A DNA stretch of 61,775 nt from Chitinispirillales bacterium (GCA_031281485.1 JAITFI010000027.1:1-61775), one strand, 5' to 3'. Shown: positions 5,866-15,179, counted from the first letter of the stretch. Numbers and translations: made by a program. The notes: a model not told the origin generated them from the letters alone.

Positions 5866-8166
5866 ATGGAAAATTCCACAATAACGCTATTAATAAGATA
5901 CTTCAATATTCTCTCCGCAACAGTAATGGCCTTCTTCGCCATATACGGAGCGATCGCCGTATTCGGTAGGAAATCACACCTGAATATCTTTCGCCGCAAT
6001 ATCTTCATACAGGCGTTTTGTATTGCCGCGCTTTTCGCGTTTATTTTAGAGTTAACCGTTTCCAATTTTCCGTATTACTTAAAATATTTCGCGGATAGCG
6101 AATGTTACACATTAGAAGTTTCACCGAAAGATTCCACGATCATTTTAACTTCCGACGGTACAATAGCGGAAAAGTATTCCGCCCAAAAAAACGACACAAC
6201 ACCACGGGATTCCGCGACGGTTTTGGCTTCCGGTAGCACAGGCGACGTCGGTAGTACGTTAGTTGCGGATACTTCTTCCAAAGATAAAGATACAACTACT
6301 ATTTTTGGATATGGGATAAAGTTCAAGGATCTTAACAGAAGCGTTACTTCCGTGTTCATTTCACCGGTTTTTGACACAACGGAGTGGATAAACGTAATTG
6401 TATCAGGTACTACGGTGGCCGGTAATTTTTTGGCGGAACAAAATATTTATAAGGGTTTGCCTAATACTAACCATATTTCACTTCAGTTACACGGAAAGGT
6501 TTCCGAGCTCAAAATAGAGATTTACGGCGCCAAGCAAACCGGGGCGTCTCAGATAGCTATAAATAAGCAGATACCGTTGTATTTCAGCGGTTTGCGTCTG
6601 ATAGTCGTTTCGTTACTCTTATTTGCGGTTATATTATTCGTCTATAAGCCGCTCCGCGCCAAAACCGCGTATCTTTTGTTTGATTATCGCTTTGACCCGT
6701 CAAGCAGAAAACAGAATATTATCTATATATTGTCGGTCATATCGCTCATCCTTTTTTCGTGGATTTGCGCCTACACCTCGGTTGTGGAAGATACTGTTCA
6801 GGCCAAACAATATAATAAATATTTGGTTGACGCTATCATAGCCGGAAGAACACACTTAGAGGCTGGGAGTCCGGAAAAATTGCTTAAAGCGGAACGTCCT
6901 TATGATTTGATTTGGTTAGATGAGAATGGGGACAAGTATAAAAGAAGTGTGGACTGGATGCCGGATTGGGTTTATTACAAAGGAAGATTTTACTGTTATT
7001 TCGGCGTCGTTCCGGCGCTCATACTCTACGTTCCGTATAACCTGATTACCGGAGAATACCTATCAAATCACTGTGGAATTTTCCTGTTTGCCGCTATCTC
7101 AATAATTTTGTTGGCGTGTTTGTGGCGGTTTTTCGTCAAAAAGTATATGCCCGACGCGCGATTTATGTTTTACCTGCTTTCATTTTTTGTCTTATTTTTC
7201 GCAAGCGGGTGGTTTTGTCCTTTGCGATTTACGAGATTCTACTCTATCGTATCGGCCGCCGGATTTATGTTTGTCATTGCCGGCATATTATTGCTTTTTG
7301 AATCGGTTGTACAAGAACAAGATAAGATTGATCGTTCCAAGTTGTTTTTAGCCTGTGCCTGTCTCGCGTTGGCTGTGGGTTGCCGTCCTCACCTGCTCTT
7401 CGCGTCGCTTATTGTCCCTGTTATCCTATGGAAATACAAACAGTGGAAGCACTTGCCGCTGGTGGCAATCCCATACGTGGCGGCCGCTGTTCCTTTGTGC
7501 GTGTATAACTATGTTCGTTTCGGCTCGATTTGGGATTTTGGAACCAATTATAACATGACTAGTCTTAATTTAAGCGCGTATAGCCTTTTAAATCCGATAG
7601 GAAAGCTCATAAATACGTTTAACATGTCGTTATCTTACTTGTTTACCGTAAACAAATATTCATTCTTTTTCCCTTACGTTGAGTGTATTCCACAGCATAA
7701 TAAGTTTTTTTGGACAATTACGAAATTCTACGATAAGGGTTGCGGTATGATAAACTTCCCTATAGTATTTTGTTTAATTTTCTTTTTCAAGAGTCTTATA
7801 AATAAAGGCGAGAGATTCAAAACGTTTTACGTATCCGCGATATTTTTAGTCATTGCCGCCGTTTTAATATTTATTAATTCATGGATGATAGGCCATTCCG
7901 GAAGGTACACGATAGATTTCGCGATTTTCATTATCTTACCGTCCTTGTTTTGCGCTTATTATTGGTGCAACGGCGCAGGTAGTAACGTCCAAACATCGGA
8001 GATTCAATTTAGAGCTCGTCAGAAAGTCACCTATATTTTGCTTGTTTTCAGCATATTTGTAGGTTTATTTCTTTTCGCGACCACAGTAACGAATGACATT
8101 ACACCCTCCAATCCGGCGCTGTTCCGCTATTTGCGCCAATCCCTAATCATTTTAGGTATCGTGTGA
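5866..8166 (+). CDS. GT-C-like polytopic membrane protein (glycosyltransferase 39-like), paralogue 1
   Basis: A 766-residue protein with two N-terminal membrane helices, a soluble beta-rich insert (about residues 70-230) and then roughly ten further helices. The motif series V-D-x-x-P-D-W-V-Y-Y-K-G-R-F-Y-C-Y-F-G-V and Y-N-Y-V-R-F-G-S-I-W-D-F-G is typical of bacterial GT-C enzymes, which move sugars from polyprenyl-phosphate donors outside the inner membrane. Acceptor and sugar are unknown. TATAAT ends 5 nt before the ATG and there is no clear ribosome site, so the mRNA may be leaderless. It is a tandem paralogue of the next gene, differing mainly by a Thr/Ser-rich insert near residues 105-145. 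Confidence 0.75.
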   Translation: MENSTITLLIRYFNILSATVMAFFAIYGAIAVFGRKSHLNIFRRNIFIQAFCIAALFAFILELTVSNFPYYLKYFADSECYTLEVSPKDSTIILTSDGTIAEKYSAQKNDTTPRDSATVLASGSTGDVGSTLVADTSSKDKDTTTIFGYGIKFKDLNRSVTSVFISPVFDTTEWINVIVSGTTVAGNFLAEQNIYKGLPNTNHISLQLHGKVSELKIEIYGAKQTGASQIAINKQIPLYFSGLRLIVVSLLLFAVILFVYKPLRAKTAYLLFDYRFDPSSRKQNIIYILSVISLILFSWICAYTSVVEDTVQAKQYNKYLVDAIIAGRTHLEAGSPEKLLKAERPYDLIWLDENGDKYKRSVDWMPDWVYYKGRFYCYFGVVPALILYVPYNLITGEYLSNHCGIFLFAAISIILLACLWRFFVKKYMPDARFMFYLLSFFVLFFASGWFCPLRFTRFYSIVSAAGFMFVIAGILLLFESVVQEQDKIDRSKLFLACACLALAVGCRPHLLFASLIVPVILWKYKQWKHLPLVAIPYVAAAVPLCVYNYVRFGSIWDFGTNYNMTSLNLSAYSLLNPIGKLINTFNMSLSYLFTVNKYSFFFPYVECIPQHNKFFWTITKFYDKGCGMINFPIVFCLIFFFKSLINKGERFKTFYVSAIFLVIAAVLIFINSWMIGHSGRYTIDFAIFIILPSLFCAYYWCNGAGSNVQTSEIQFRARQKVTYILLVFSIFVGLFLFATTVTNDITPSNPALFRYLRQSLIILGIV

Positions 8167-8203
8167 GTTTGATACTATCTCTCGAATATAAGGAATAAAC
8201 GTT

Positions 8204-10381
8204 ATGGAAAATTCCACAATCGCGCTGATTATACGATACTTTAATATCGCGTTGACCGTGGTATCGGCTTTTTTCGCGATATATGGACTGATTATTGTCT
8301 TTGGCAGGAACTCGCGTTTGAACGCGTTTCGCGGTAAGATGTTTTTATCCGCGTTTTGCGTCGCCTCGCTCCTCGCGTTTGCCGTAGAAGCGCTATGTTT
8401 CAATTACAAGCACTATTTGAAGTATTTTGCCGGCGCGGAATTTCATACCACAGAAGTTTCTCCGCAAGATCCGTTGATCCTTTTGACTTCAGACGGCGTT
8501 ACGGCGAAAATATTGTTCGATCAAAACGATAGCGCAGTTATCGCAAGCGGAGTAAAGTTCACAGGTATTGACCGTTATGTTACATCTGTATTTGTTCAGC
8601 CGATTTTCAATAAATACAAACAATTGGAAATGCGTATCAGATGGACAGATGAGGAAAGCACTCGTGAACTCACAAGAACGCTTGATAAGACCATACCTTA
8701 CGATAACTATACGGCTATACAAACATGTGGGAATGTTTCTGAACTTACAATCATATTTTCGGGACGGATTTTCTTTGACGAAATATCACAAATCGCCGTG
8801 AATAGGCAGATACCCTTTTATTTCAGCGGTTTGCGTCTTTTAGTCGTCTCTCTGCTGTTTTTCGCGATTATCTTGTTTGCGTATAAGCCGCTTCGCGCCA
8901 AAGCGGCTTATTATCTGTTTGAGTATAAGTTCGATCCGGCAAACAAAAAACAAAACGTCATTTATGTGTGCTTGGTTATTCTGATACTATTTTTCTCATG
9001 GTTCTGTGATTATACATCTGTTTTTGAGGATTATGCGAATACTCCGATGAATCTTCAGTACAATAAGTATTTGGTTGACGCGCTCATAGCCGGTAAGACA
9101 AATATAGATTTCGGACACCCGGAAAAGTTCCTTAGCGCGGAACGTCCGTATGATGATGTTTGGCGCTTCGCGAACGGCTATGAATTCGGCGTTGACTGGG
9201 CATGGGATATATCTTATTACAAGGGTAAATACTATACCTACTACGGGGTTGTTCCGGTAGTTTTGCTTTATCTCCCGTATAAGCTCATTACGGGAAATTA
9301 TTTGTCACACAATTCGGCGATATTCGTATTTACCGTGATTACAGTGATTTTTCTGGCGTTGCTTTGGAGATTTTTAGTCAAAAAGTATATGCCGAACGCG
9401 CGATTCGCGTTTTATTTACTCTCGTTTTTGGCGTTGTTTTTCGTAAGCCGTCTCTCCGATTGTTTAAGAGTGCCGAATATGTGGACTATAGTAATAGTAG
9501 CTGGGCTTGCCTTTACCGTAGCCGGAACTTTTTTATTGCTTAAATCTATTGATAAAGAGAATATAAACCGGTTGCAATTATTTTTCGCGTGTCTCTGTTT
9601 GGCGTTGGCCGTCGGTTGCCGCCCCAACATGGTTTTTGTGTCTATTATTGTTCCAGCTGTTTTGTGGAAGCGCCGGTCGTGGAAATTAGCGATGTTTATC
9701 CTGATTCCGTACATCATGGTTGCGGTGCCGATATGTCTCTATAATTACGTTCGCTTCGACTCTATTTTTGAATTCGGCCATAGGTACTGTACAGGCACCA
9801 GCAACGGAACAACTGGCCATTTATTGAATCCTTTGGGAAAGATTCACAGAATGTTCATAACTTTCACATTTTACCTCTTTCGTTTATACGGGTATTCGCT
9901 GCATTTCCCTTTTGTTCACCCTATTCTAGCCAATAATCTTGTTACTTCCTCACTTGGTTTCATTTGGATACGTGATCCCGGCGCAGGATTAATAAATTTC
10001 CCGATACTCTTTTGCTTATTATATTTGTTTAAAAATATTTTAAGCAAAAATAAGCCAAACGGTTTTTATCTATCGTCGGTGTTTTTCATTATTACCGCAG
10101 TCATGATAATTCTGTATTCAAAAATGGGTATATTTCACGGAAGATATCTATTGGATTGCGCGGTTTTCCTTATATTTTCATCGTTATTCTGCGCGTACTA
10201 TTGGTGCGACTATAAACACGGCGACTTATATCGTAGCGCGGTTCGCCTGAAGATTGTTTACGTATTACTTATCGTAAGCATATTTGTAGGGTTGTTCCTA
10301 TTTGTAAGCGGATCTTACTACGACATGACGGTATACCGTTATCTCGATTACTCGCTCGGAATCATTGAGAAGGCGCCTTAA
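8204..10381 (+). CDS. GT-C-like polytopic membrane protein, paralogue 2
   Basis: At 725 residues, this shares the start (M-E-N-S-T-I-A-L-I-I-R-Y-F-N), the domain order and most motifs with the gene before it, including V-D-W-A-W-D-I-S-Y-Y-K-G-K-Y-Y and Y-N-Y-V-R-F-D-S-I-F-E-F-G. It lacks the Ser/Thr-rich insert. AAGGAA lies upstream of the ATG. The 37-bp gap to its paralogue and the 15-bp gap to the methyltransferase indicate one operon for building or decorating a surface glycan. The proximity to the pilin makes pilin glycosylation possible but unproven. Confidence 0.75.
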   Translation: MENSTIALIIRYFNIALTVVSAFFAIYGLIIVFGRNSRLNAFRGKMFLSAFCVASLLAFAVEALCFNYKHYLKYFAGAEFHTTEVSPQDPLILLTSDGVTAKILFDQNDSAVIASGVKFTGIDRYVTSVFVQPIFNKYKQLEMRIRWTDEESTRELTRTLDKTIPYDNYTAIQTCGNVSELTIIFSGRIFFDEISQIAVNRQIPFYFSGLRLLVVSLLFFAIILFAYKPLRAKAAYYLFEYKFDPANKKQNVIYVCLVILILFFSWFCDYTSVFEDYANTPMNLQYNKYLVDALIAGKTNIDFGHPEKFLSAERPYDDVWRFANGYEFGVDWAWDISYYKGKYYTYYGVVPVVLLYLPYKLITGNYLSHNSAIFVFTVITVIFLALLWRFLVKKYMPNARFAFYLLSFLALFFVSRLSDCLRVPNMWTIVIVAGLAFTVAGTFLLLKSIDKENINRLQLFFACLCLALAVGCRPNMVFVSIIVPAVLWKRRSWKLAMFILIPYIMVAVPICLYNYVRFDSIFEFGHRYCTGTSNGTTGHLLNPLGKIHRMFITFTFYLFRLYGYSLHFPFVHPILANNLVTSSLGFIWIRDPGAGLINFPILFCLLYLFKNILSKNKPNGFYLSSVFFIITAVMIILYSKMGIFHGRYLLDCAVFLIFSSLFCAYYWCDYKHGDLYRSAVRLKIVYVLLIVSIFVGLFLFVSGSYYDMTVYRYLDYSLGIIEKAP

Positions 10382-10396
10382 GAAAGGGAAGAAGAT

Positions 10397-10984
10397 ATGA
10401 AAGAGCCTATTTTGGAACCGATTTTGCGCAACATGCGTATCCGTCGAGTGTTGCCCCATCTTCGGCGGTTTCCGCGGTGTCGTCTGTTGGACGTAGGTTG
10501 CGGTTGGGAGGCGAGGTTGCTTAAGAGCGTGGAGCCGTACATTGAGAGCGGCGTTGGGATAGACTTTAAGGCGCCGGAACTTTCGGGCGCGAAGCTTTCG
10601 ACAATATCGGCTACGTTGGACGACAAGTTGCCGTTTGACGACGATTCTTTTGATGTGGTGACGCTTATGGCCGTGTTGGAGCATTTGGAGAAGCCGCTTG
10701 AGATTTTGCGTGAGATTCGTCGTGTTTTGAAAAAGCCGGAAGTCGCGGGCGGTTGTGGGCGAGGCGGTATTTTGGTGGGAACGGTGCCGAGCAAGGCGGC
10801 GAGGCCGGTTTTGGAGTTTTTGAGTTACAGGCTTGGAATTGTGAACGAGGCGGAGATTCGTGACCACAAGCGGTATTTTGATAGGCGTGATTTGTTGGAG
10901 ATTTTTGACAAGGCTGGGTTTGCGGAGGTTAGGCATAGGTATTTTCAGTGTGGGATGAACAATTTTTTTGCGGCGCAGGTTTGA
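10397..10984 (+). CDS. Class I SAM-dependent methyltransferase
   Basis: A 195-residue methyltransferase of the type-11 kind. Motif I is L-L-D-V-G-C-G-W (about residue 31), followed by G-V-G-I-D-F-K and F-D-V-V-T-L-M-A-V-L-E-H-L, the usual acidic and post-II motifs. No signal peptide. The C-terminal Y-F-D-R-R-D-L-L-E-I-F-D-K-A-G-F fits small-molecule or glycan methyltransferases encoded in sugar clusters. It follows the GT-C pair in an apparent operon. A second, truncated copy of its N-terminus precedes the GT2 gene at 12571. Confidence 0.85.
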   Translation: MKEPILEPILRNMRIRRVLPHLRRFPRCRLLDVGCGWEARLLKSVEPYIESGVGIDFKAPELSGAKLSTISATLDDKLPFDDDSFDVVTLMAVLEHLEKPLEILREIRRVLKKPEVAGGCGRGGILVGTVPSKAARPVLEFLSYRLGIVNEAEIRDHKRYFDRRDLLEIFDKAGFAEVRHRYFQCGMNNFFAAQV

Positions 10985-11027
10985 AATGAACGTCAAAGTC
11001 TTTAAAACATTAAAATTTTTAAAATCA

Positions 11028-11346
11028 TTTTTAGACGGAAGTGCGCGATAAATCGCGCCCTTCCATAGGATATGCGGGGCTAAACCCCGCATATAAAGTC
11101 AACGTCAACGTCAAAATCAAAATCAACGTCAACGTCAACGTCAAAATCAAAATCAAAATCAAAATCAAAATCAAAATCAAAATCAAAATCAAAGTCAAAG
11201 TCAAAGTCAAAGTCGGTGTTTTTAGCCTTTGACTTTGATTTTATATATGCGGGGTTTAGCCCCGCATATCCTATGAAGCCGAAGGCTTCGTCTAAAAAAG
11301 ATTTTGATTTAAAGATTTTGACTTTTTAGGCTTCGTCTAAAAAAGA
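11028..11346. repeat. Modular hairpin repeat element, copy B (composite inverted repeat)
   Basis: The left half reads TTTTTAGACGGAA, then a GCGCGAT/ATCGCGC stem, CCATAGG, and an ATATGCGGGG stem with 5-nt loop (11070-11094). The right half is its inverted counterpart: the ATATGCGGGG stem (11245-11269), CCTATGAA, a GAAGCC/GGCTTC stem (11275-11289) and TTCGTCTAAAAAAG (11287-11300). A hexamer array separates the halves. A partial extra right end is at 11328-11345. The element lies between convergent genes. Confidence 0.85.
11095..11215 (+). repeat. Hexamer tandem array (TCAAMR) inside element B
   Basis: About twenty consecutive six-base units of GTCAAC, GTCAAA, ATCAAA and AAGTCA type. Read in one frame they give a meaningless alternating V-N/K-I/K-V peptide, so the array is not coding. 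Single or double units of the same hexamer appear at the other three elements. Confidence 0.85.
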
Positions 11347-11443
11347 ATTTAAAGAATTTAAAAAGATTTTGGTTTTAATTTCGGATAGATATTTTAGGGA
11401 ACTATATACGTAACTCCGCATAGTTCCCGTCCGGCGTTTTGTT

Positions 11444-12184
11444 CTACCACTCTTGACGCTCTTCAGGTTGAATTATATTTAATTTGTTTTCCTCTTCGCG
11501 GATTGTTACGACGTAAAGACCCTTTTCCAAAGCATAGTTTTTGGCGCCCTCGTCAACAATCGCCCCAACAACAGCTCCAAAGAGTTTTTTATCCGTAATA
11601 TCTACTAAAGTTTCATTTTTGCGCAGTATCTCCAAGCGTTCTATGTGTTTTTTTACGTCACGTGTCATGAGGTGGGATTTGGTTTCAACGGCCATAACCT
11701 CTGTGTCACCGTATAGAAGTACGTCTACTTCGGTGAGCGTTTTCTTTTCACCAAGCTCATCGATTTTTTTGAGTTCTTTTTCCGTCTGCATAGTGTTAAA
11801 CGTGTGTTTCCCGGTAGCGTTCATGGCAAGGCGTATCTTGGGGATCACAATAAATTCCATGAGTTCACCAATATCTTTACCCACGCTACCGATATTCGAG
11901 GACAGCCTATCGATATTATCGGTTAGTCTTTGGAGTGCCTTATCCGTTTCTTCGCGAGACTTCGCGATTCGTGCTTCCGTTTCTTCGCGAGACCTTTGAT
12001 TTGCAGCAGACAGTTCCCTGATAGCGGCCTCGGTTTTGGCGTGATTTTCAGCCGTAACCGCTATAAACTCATCAAGCGTGAACTTCCTCGGTTTCGGCGG
12101 GGTTTTCTTCTTTAAATAGGTTTTTTTCGCTACCTTTTTGGTTGCTTTTTTGGTTGCGCTTTTAATTGGGTTCTTTCTGTTCAT
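11444..12184 (-). CDS. PD-(D/E)XK-like domain protein with histone-H1-like basic tail, paralogue 1
   Basis: A 246-residue protein in three parts. Residues 1-38 are Lys/Ala/Thr/Pro-rich (K-S-A-T-K-K-A-T-K-K-V-A-K-K), like H1-type DNA-binding tails. Residues 40-110 form a coiled coil with repeats of A-K-T-E-A-A-I-R-E-L and S-R-E-E-T. The C-terminal domain shows T-E-V-D-V-L-L-Y and V-M-A-V-E-T-K-S-H, which fits the D...E-x-K core of PD-(D/E)XK nuclease folds (DUF3782-like). Nuclease activity is an inference. The start has GGAGG upstream. The gene at 49347 is a paralogue with the same architecture and promoter region. Confidence 0.75.
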   Translation of the reverse strand: MNRKNPIKSATKKATKKVAKKTYLKKKTPPKPRKFTLDEFIAVTAENHAKTEAAIRELSAANQRSREETEARIAKSREETDKALQRLTDNIDRLSSNIGSVGKDIGELMEFIVIPKIRLAMNATGKHTFNTMQTEKELKKIDELGEKKTLTEVDVLLYGDTEVMAVETKSHLMTRDVKKHIERLEILRKNETLVDITDKKLFGAVVGAIVDEGAKNYALEKGLYVVTIREEENKLNIIQPEERQEW

Positions 12185-12236
12185 ACTTGCCTCCAGATTT
12201 GTTGTTTATTTCGTGTTTTTAATACGATATACACTA

Positions 12237-12265
12237 ATATAATAAATGTGTCAGTATATTTGCAA
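12237..12265 (-). promoter_or_regulatory. Promoter of the PD-(D/E)XK-like gene, conserved with the paralogue
   Basis: On the minus strand, TTGCAA (12265-12260), a 17-bp spacer and TTATAT (12242-12237). The same boxes and the spacer ATATACTGACACATTTA are repeated upstream of the paralogue at 49267-49295, and similarity continues to the ATG. Confidence 0.65.
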
Positions 12266-12319
12266 TATTTTTTGGGGAACTATATACATAACTCCAAATC
12301 CGTAGTCAATTTTTCTTTA

Positions 12320-12500
12320 TTAAAGTCAAAATCGGCGTTTTTAGCCTTTGATTTTGATTTTATATATGCGGGGACAAGCCCCGCATATAAAGTCAACGTC
12401 AAAAGAAAAAAGCCTTTGACTTTGATTTTATATGCGGGGTTTAGCCCCGCATATCCTATGAAGCCGAAGGCTTCGTCTAAAAAAGATTTTAAAGATTTTA
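12320..12500. repeat. Modular hairpin repeat element, copy C
   Basis: Contains two ATATGCGGGG stems (12364-12388 with loop ACAAG, and 12430-12454 with loop TTTAG), separated by hexamer remnants (GTCAACGTCAAAAG). CCTATGAA, the GAAGCC/GGCTTC stem (12460-12474) and TTCGTCTAAAAAAG follow. Unlike copies B and D it lies between divergent genes. Confidence 0.85.
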
Positions 12501-12570
12501 AAAGATTTAAATGGAATATATTATATTACAAAAAAATGATTTTTCTGGCTTTTTGGGGAGGATGGAAAAT

Positions 12571-12672
12571 ATGATGGAGCCGTTTGGGGAGCCTATTTTG
12601 CGTAAAATGCGTATACGGAGGGTTTTGCCCCGTATCCGTATCCGGTCGTTCCGGTTATGGGGTGTGGCATGA
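12571..12672 (+). pseudogene. Remnant of a methyltransferase N-terminus
   Basis: A 33-codon frame with a GGGGAGGATGG ribosome site encodes M-M-E-P-F-G-E-P-I-L-R-K-M-R-I-R-R-V-L-P. This closely matches the start of the methyltransferase at 10397 (E-P-I-L-R-N-M-R-I-R-R-V-L-P). Frame is lost just before the D-V-G-C-G motif, of which W-G-V-A remains. Its TGA overlaps the ATG of the glycosyltransferase, so it may now serve as a coupled leader ORF. Confidence 0.7.
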
Positions 12673-13772
12673 GTTTCACGTTGTCGCTCATAGTCCCTTG
12701 TTATAACGAAGCGGGGACCATAGAGGTCTGCATCGGGAAGCTTTTGGACTTTTCCCGCGAGCAGCCTTTTTCGTTGGAAATCATAGCGGTTGACGACGCT
12801 TCTACCGACGCCTCGGCGCGGATTCTTGAGCGGCTTGCCGCGGAGCATGGCGGCGTGATCAAGGTTTTCAGGCACGAGAAGAATCGCGGCAAGGGGGCGG
12901 CGCTGCGGACGGGGTTTGCCCACGCCACGGGCGACTTTGTGGGGATTAACGACGCGGACGACGAGTACGATCCACGCGACTACCTTATAATGCTGGAGCC
13001 GTTGCTTGCCGGAAAGGCGGACGTGGTGTACGGGTCACGGTATTTGCGTCCCGATACCCGCCGGGTGCTTTACTTCTGGCATACTTGGATGAACAACGCT
13101 CTGACCCGTGTGTCGAACATGTTTACCAATCTTGATATTACCGATATGGAGACCTGCTACAAGCTCTTCCGGCGGGAGGTTATAGGGCGTATCGCTCCGC
13201 TGCTCAAGGAGGAGCGTTTCGGGTTTGAGCCGGAGATAACGGCGCGGGTCGCGGATGCCGGGTGCCGGGTGTACGAGTGCGCTATATCTTACAATCCAAG
13301 GAGTTACGAGGAGGGTAAGAAGATCGGGTGGAGGGACGGGGTGCGCGCATTGTACTGCATATTCCATTACAGCGCCCACACCGCGCCGCTGCCTATGCAG
13401 ATACTGATTTATTTGTTTATAGGCGGCGTGTCTATGCTCGCCAACATGGGATTTTTCATATTTGGGAACTATCTCTCCGTTCCGATGGATTATGCGATTG
13501 CGGGCGCTTTTGTATTGGCGGCGGCGGTCAATTACGTGTTGTGCGTTTTAATCTTGTTTAGGCATAAGGCGCGGTGGAGGACGGCTGGGGAGCTGTTTTG
13601 GTACGGGGTTACCACGGGGCTAATGGGTTTGATTGATTTCGGGCTGACAAGGGCGCTTATTGCGCTCTGCGGGTGGCCTGTTTTGTCTAAGTTCACGGCG
13701 TCTGTCGCCGGCTTTGTCGGGAACTTTTTACTTAGGAAATGGTTGGTGTTTCCGGAGAAGAAAAGGGGGTGA
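12669..13772 (+). CDS. Family 2 glycosyltransferase fused to a GtrA-like membrane domain
   Basis: A two-domain, 367-residue protein. The N-terminal half is a dolichol-phosphate-mannose-synthase-type GT2: L-S-L-I-V-P-C-Y-N-E, V-D-D-A-S-T-D, N-R-G-K-G-A-A-L-R-T-G, and the D-A-D-D metal site with Y-G-S-R-Y. The C-terminal part (from about residue 235) has four membrane helices of the GtrA type, ending F-L-L-R-K-W-L-V-F. Such fusions make and flip polyprenyl-phosphate sugars, which could feed the two GT-C-like enzymes upstream. I chose ATG 12669, coupled to the upstream remnant; an in-frame ATG at 12657 is possible. Confidence 0.88.
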   Translation: MSFTLSLIVPCYNEAGTIEVCIGKLLDFSREQPFSLEIIAVDDASTDASARILERLAAEHGGVIKVFRHEKNRGKGAALRTGFAHATGDFVGINDADDEYDPRDYLIMLEPLLAGKADVVYGSRYLRPDTRRVLYFWHTWMNNALTRVSNMFTNLDITDMETCYKLFRREVIGRIAPLLKEERFGFEPEITARVADAGCRVYECAISYNPRSYEEGKKIGWRDGVRALYCIFHYSAHTAPLPMQILIYLFIGGVSMLANMGFFIFGNYLSVPMDYAIAGAFVLAAAVNYVLCVLILFRHKARWRTAGELFWYGVTTGLMGLIDFGLTRALIALCGWPVLSKFTASVAGFVGNFLLRKWLVFPEKKRG

Positions 13773-13860
13773 TTGAGTCGGTTTTGGAAAAATTAATATC
13801 ATTAAGCCATTGATTCTAAAGCAGTTAGAACATATAAGTCCTCTGATTTCAAAGACCCTA

Positions 13861-13890
13861 TTGTTTTTCCGCGCCCAATAATGCTATAAT
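13861..13890 (+). promoter_or_regulatory. Possible promoter for the HD-GYP/FIST/kinase operon
   Basis: TTGTTT, an 18-bp spacer and TATAAT (13885-13890), about 185 nt before the first gene. The rest of the 303-bp gap (13773-14075) is AT-rich, with a T7 run at about 13929-13936 and no gene seen. Confidence 0.4.
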
Positions 13891-14075
13891 TATAGAATGC
13901 TGGACGTCAGCCGTCGACATAAAAAAGGTTTTTTTCTGCGTGAAATTTACGCATAATTTGTTTATATTACTAACTAAGTACGGACAGAACGGATAGTAAC
14001 GGCGTGTCGGCTATCGGCGTATAGGCGGCGATGTTGGCATTTTGTTTCCCTACATACTTGGACGGAGGGGTCTTT

Positions 14076-15179
14076 ATGGCTGAAGGCGCTGCGCGCAAGA
14101 CTATTTTTATGGTAGACGACAACCTTACAAACCTGACTGTGGGCAAGAACGCCCTGCTCGGGGCGTATAGGGTTTTCACCATACCGTCGGGCAAGAAGCT
14201 CTTTGAGATGCTCGACAAGACCACCCCGGACATGATCCTGCTCGACATAGAGATGCCGGACATGAACGGATACGAGATCATAAAACTGCTGAAGGCGAAC
14301 GAGACCACCGCCGACATACCGGTGATCTTCCTTACGGCCCGCAGCGACAGCGGGTCGGAGCTGGAGGGGCTGTCGCTGGGGGCGATAGACTACATCTCCA
14401 AGCCATTCTCCCCGCCGCTGCTCCTAAAGCGCATAGAGGTGCACATGCTCGTCGAGGAGCAAAAGCGGGAGCTCGAAAACTATAGCCGCAACCTGCAGGG
14501 CATGGTCGAGGAGAAGACCAAAACGGTGCTTGACCTGCAAAACGCCATATTGCGGACGGTGGCGGAGCTCGTGGAGTGTCGCGACGACACGACCGGCGGC
14601 CACATCGAGCGCACGCAGAGCTACCTTCAGATACTCGTGGACGCCCTTTGGACGGATCCTATGTACAGGGACGAGGTGTCGTCGTGGAACATAGACTTCC
14701 TGCTGCAGTCGTCGCAACTGCACGACGTGGGCAAGATCGCCATCAAGGACAGCATCCTCCAAAAGCCCTCCAAGCTCACTCCGGAGGAGTTCGAGGAGAT
14801 GAAGACGCATACCACCTTCGGTATAAAGGTTATAGAGAAGATACAGGAGAACACCTCAGAGGCGACATTCCTTGAGTACGCGAAGATATTCGCGAGCACG
14901 CACCACGAGAAGTGGGACGGGTCGGGGTATCCGTGCGGGCTTATTGGGGAGGCCATTCCGCTACAGGGGCGTCTGATGGCCATAGCCGACGTCTACGACG
15001 CGCTTATCTCGGAGCGTCCCTACAAGAAGGCGTTCACGCACGAAGAGGCGGTGAAGATCATATCGGACGGGAGCGGGTCGCACTTTGACCCGAACTTGGT
15101 CAAGCTGTTTTTGGAGCGTGAGCAAGAGTTCAAGCTGATCTCAAAGAGTATGGGCGGAAAGTCCGGGGCGCAGTTATGA
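14076..15179 (+). CDS. Response regulator with HD-GYP c-di-GMP phosphodiesterase domain
   Basis: A 367-residue RpfG-like protein. The receiver domain (1-125) has the acidic pair V-D-D, phospho-acceptor D57 in L-L-D-I-E-M-P and lysine in I-S-K-P-F. A short coiled linker follows, then an HD-GYP domain with L-H-D-V-G-K-I and H-H-E-K-W-D-G-S-G-Y-P. It would hydrolyse c-di-GMP when phosphorylated, presumably by the hybrid kinase two genes downstream. GGAGGGG just upstream fixes the start at 14076. Its stop overlaps the start of the FIST gene. Confidence 0.93.
   Translation: MAEGAARKTIFMVDDNLTNLTVGKNALLGAYRVFTIPSGKKLFEMLDKTTPDMILLDIEMPDMNGYEIIKLLKANETTADIPVIFLTARSDSGSELEGLSLGAIDYISKPFSPPLLLKRIEVHMLVEEQKRELENYSRNLQGMVEEKTKTVLDLQNAILRTVAELVECRDDTTGGHIERTQSYLQILVDALWTDPMYRDEVSSWNIDFLLQSSQLHDVGKIAIKDSILQKPSKLTPEEFEEMKTHTTFGIKVIEKIQENTSEATFLEYAKIFASTHHEKWDGSGYPCGLIGEAIPLQGRLMAIADVYDALISERPYKKAFTHEEAVKIISDGSGSHFDPNLVKLFLEREQEFKLISKSMGGKSGAQL

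Noticed and set aside
11095-11215. CRISPR-like array
   Set aside because: The repeats are six bases long and contiguous, with no unique spacers and no cas genes. It is a simple tandem repeat.
11041-11232. Reading frame for a V/N/K/I repeat peptide
   Set aside because: It is produced by the hexamer repeats and the hairpin element and has no ribosome site.
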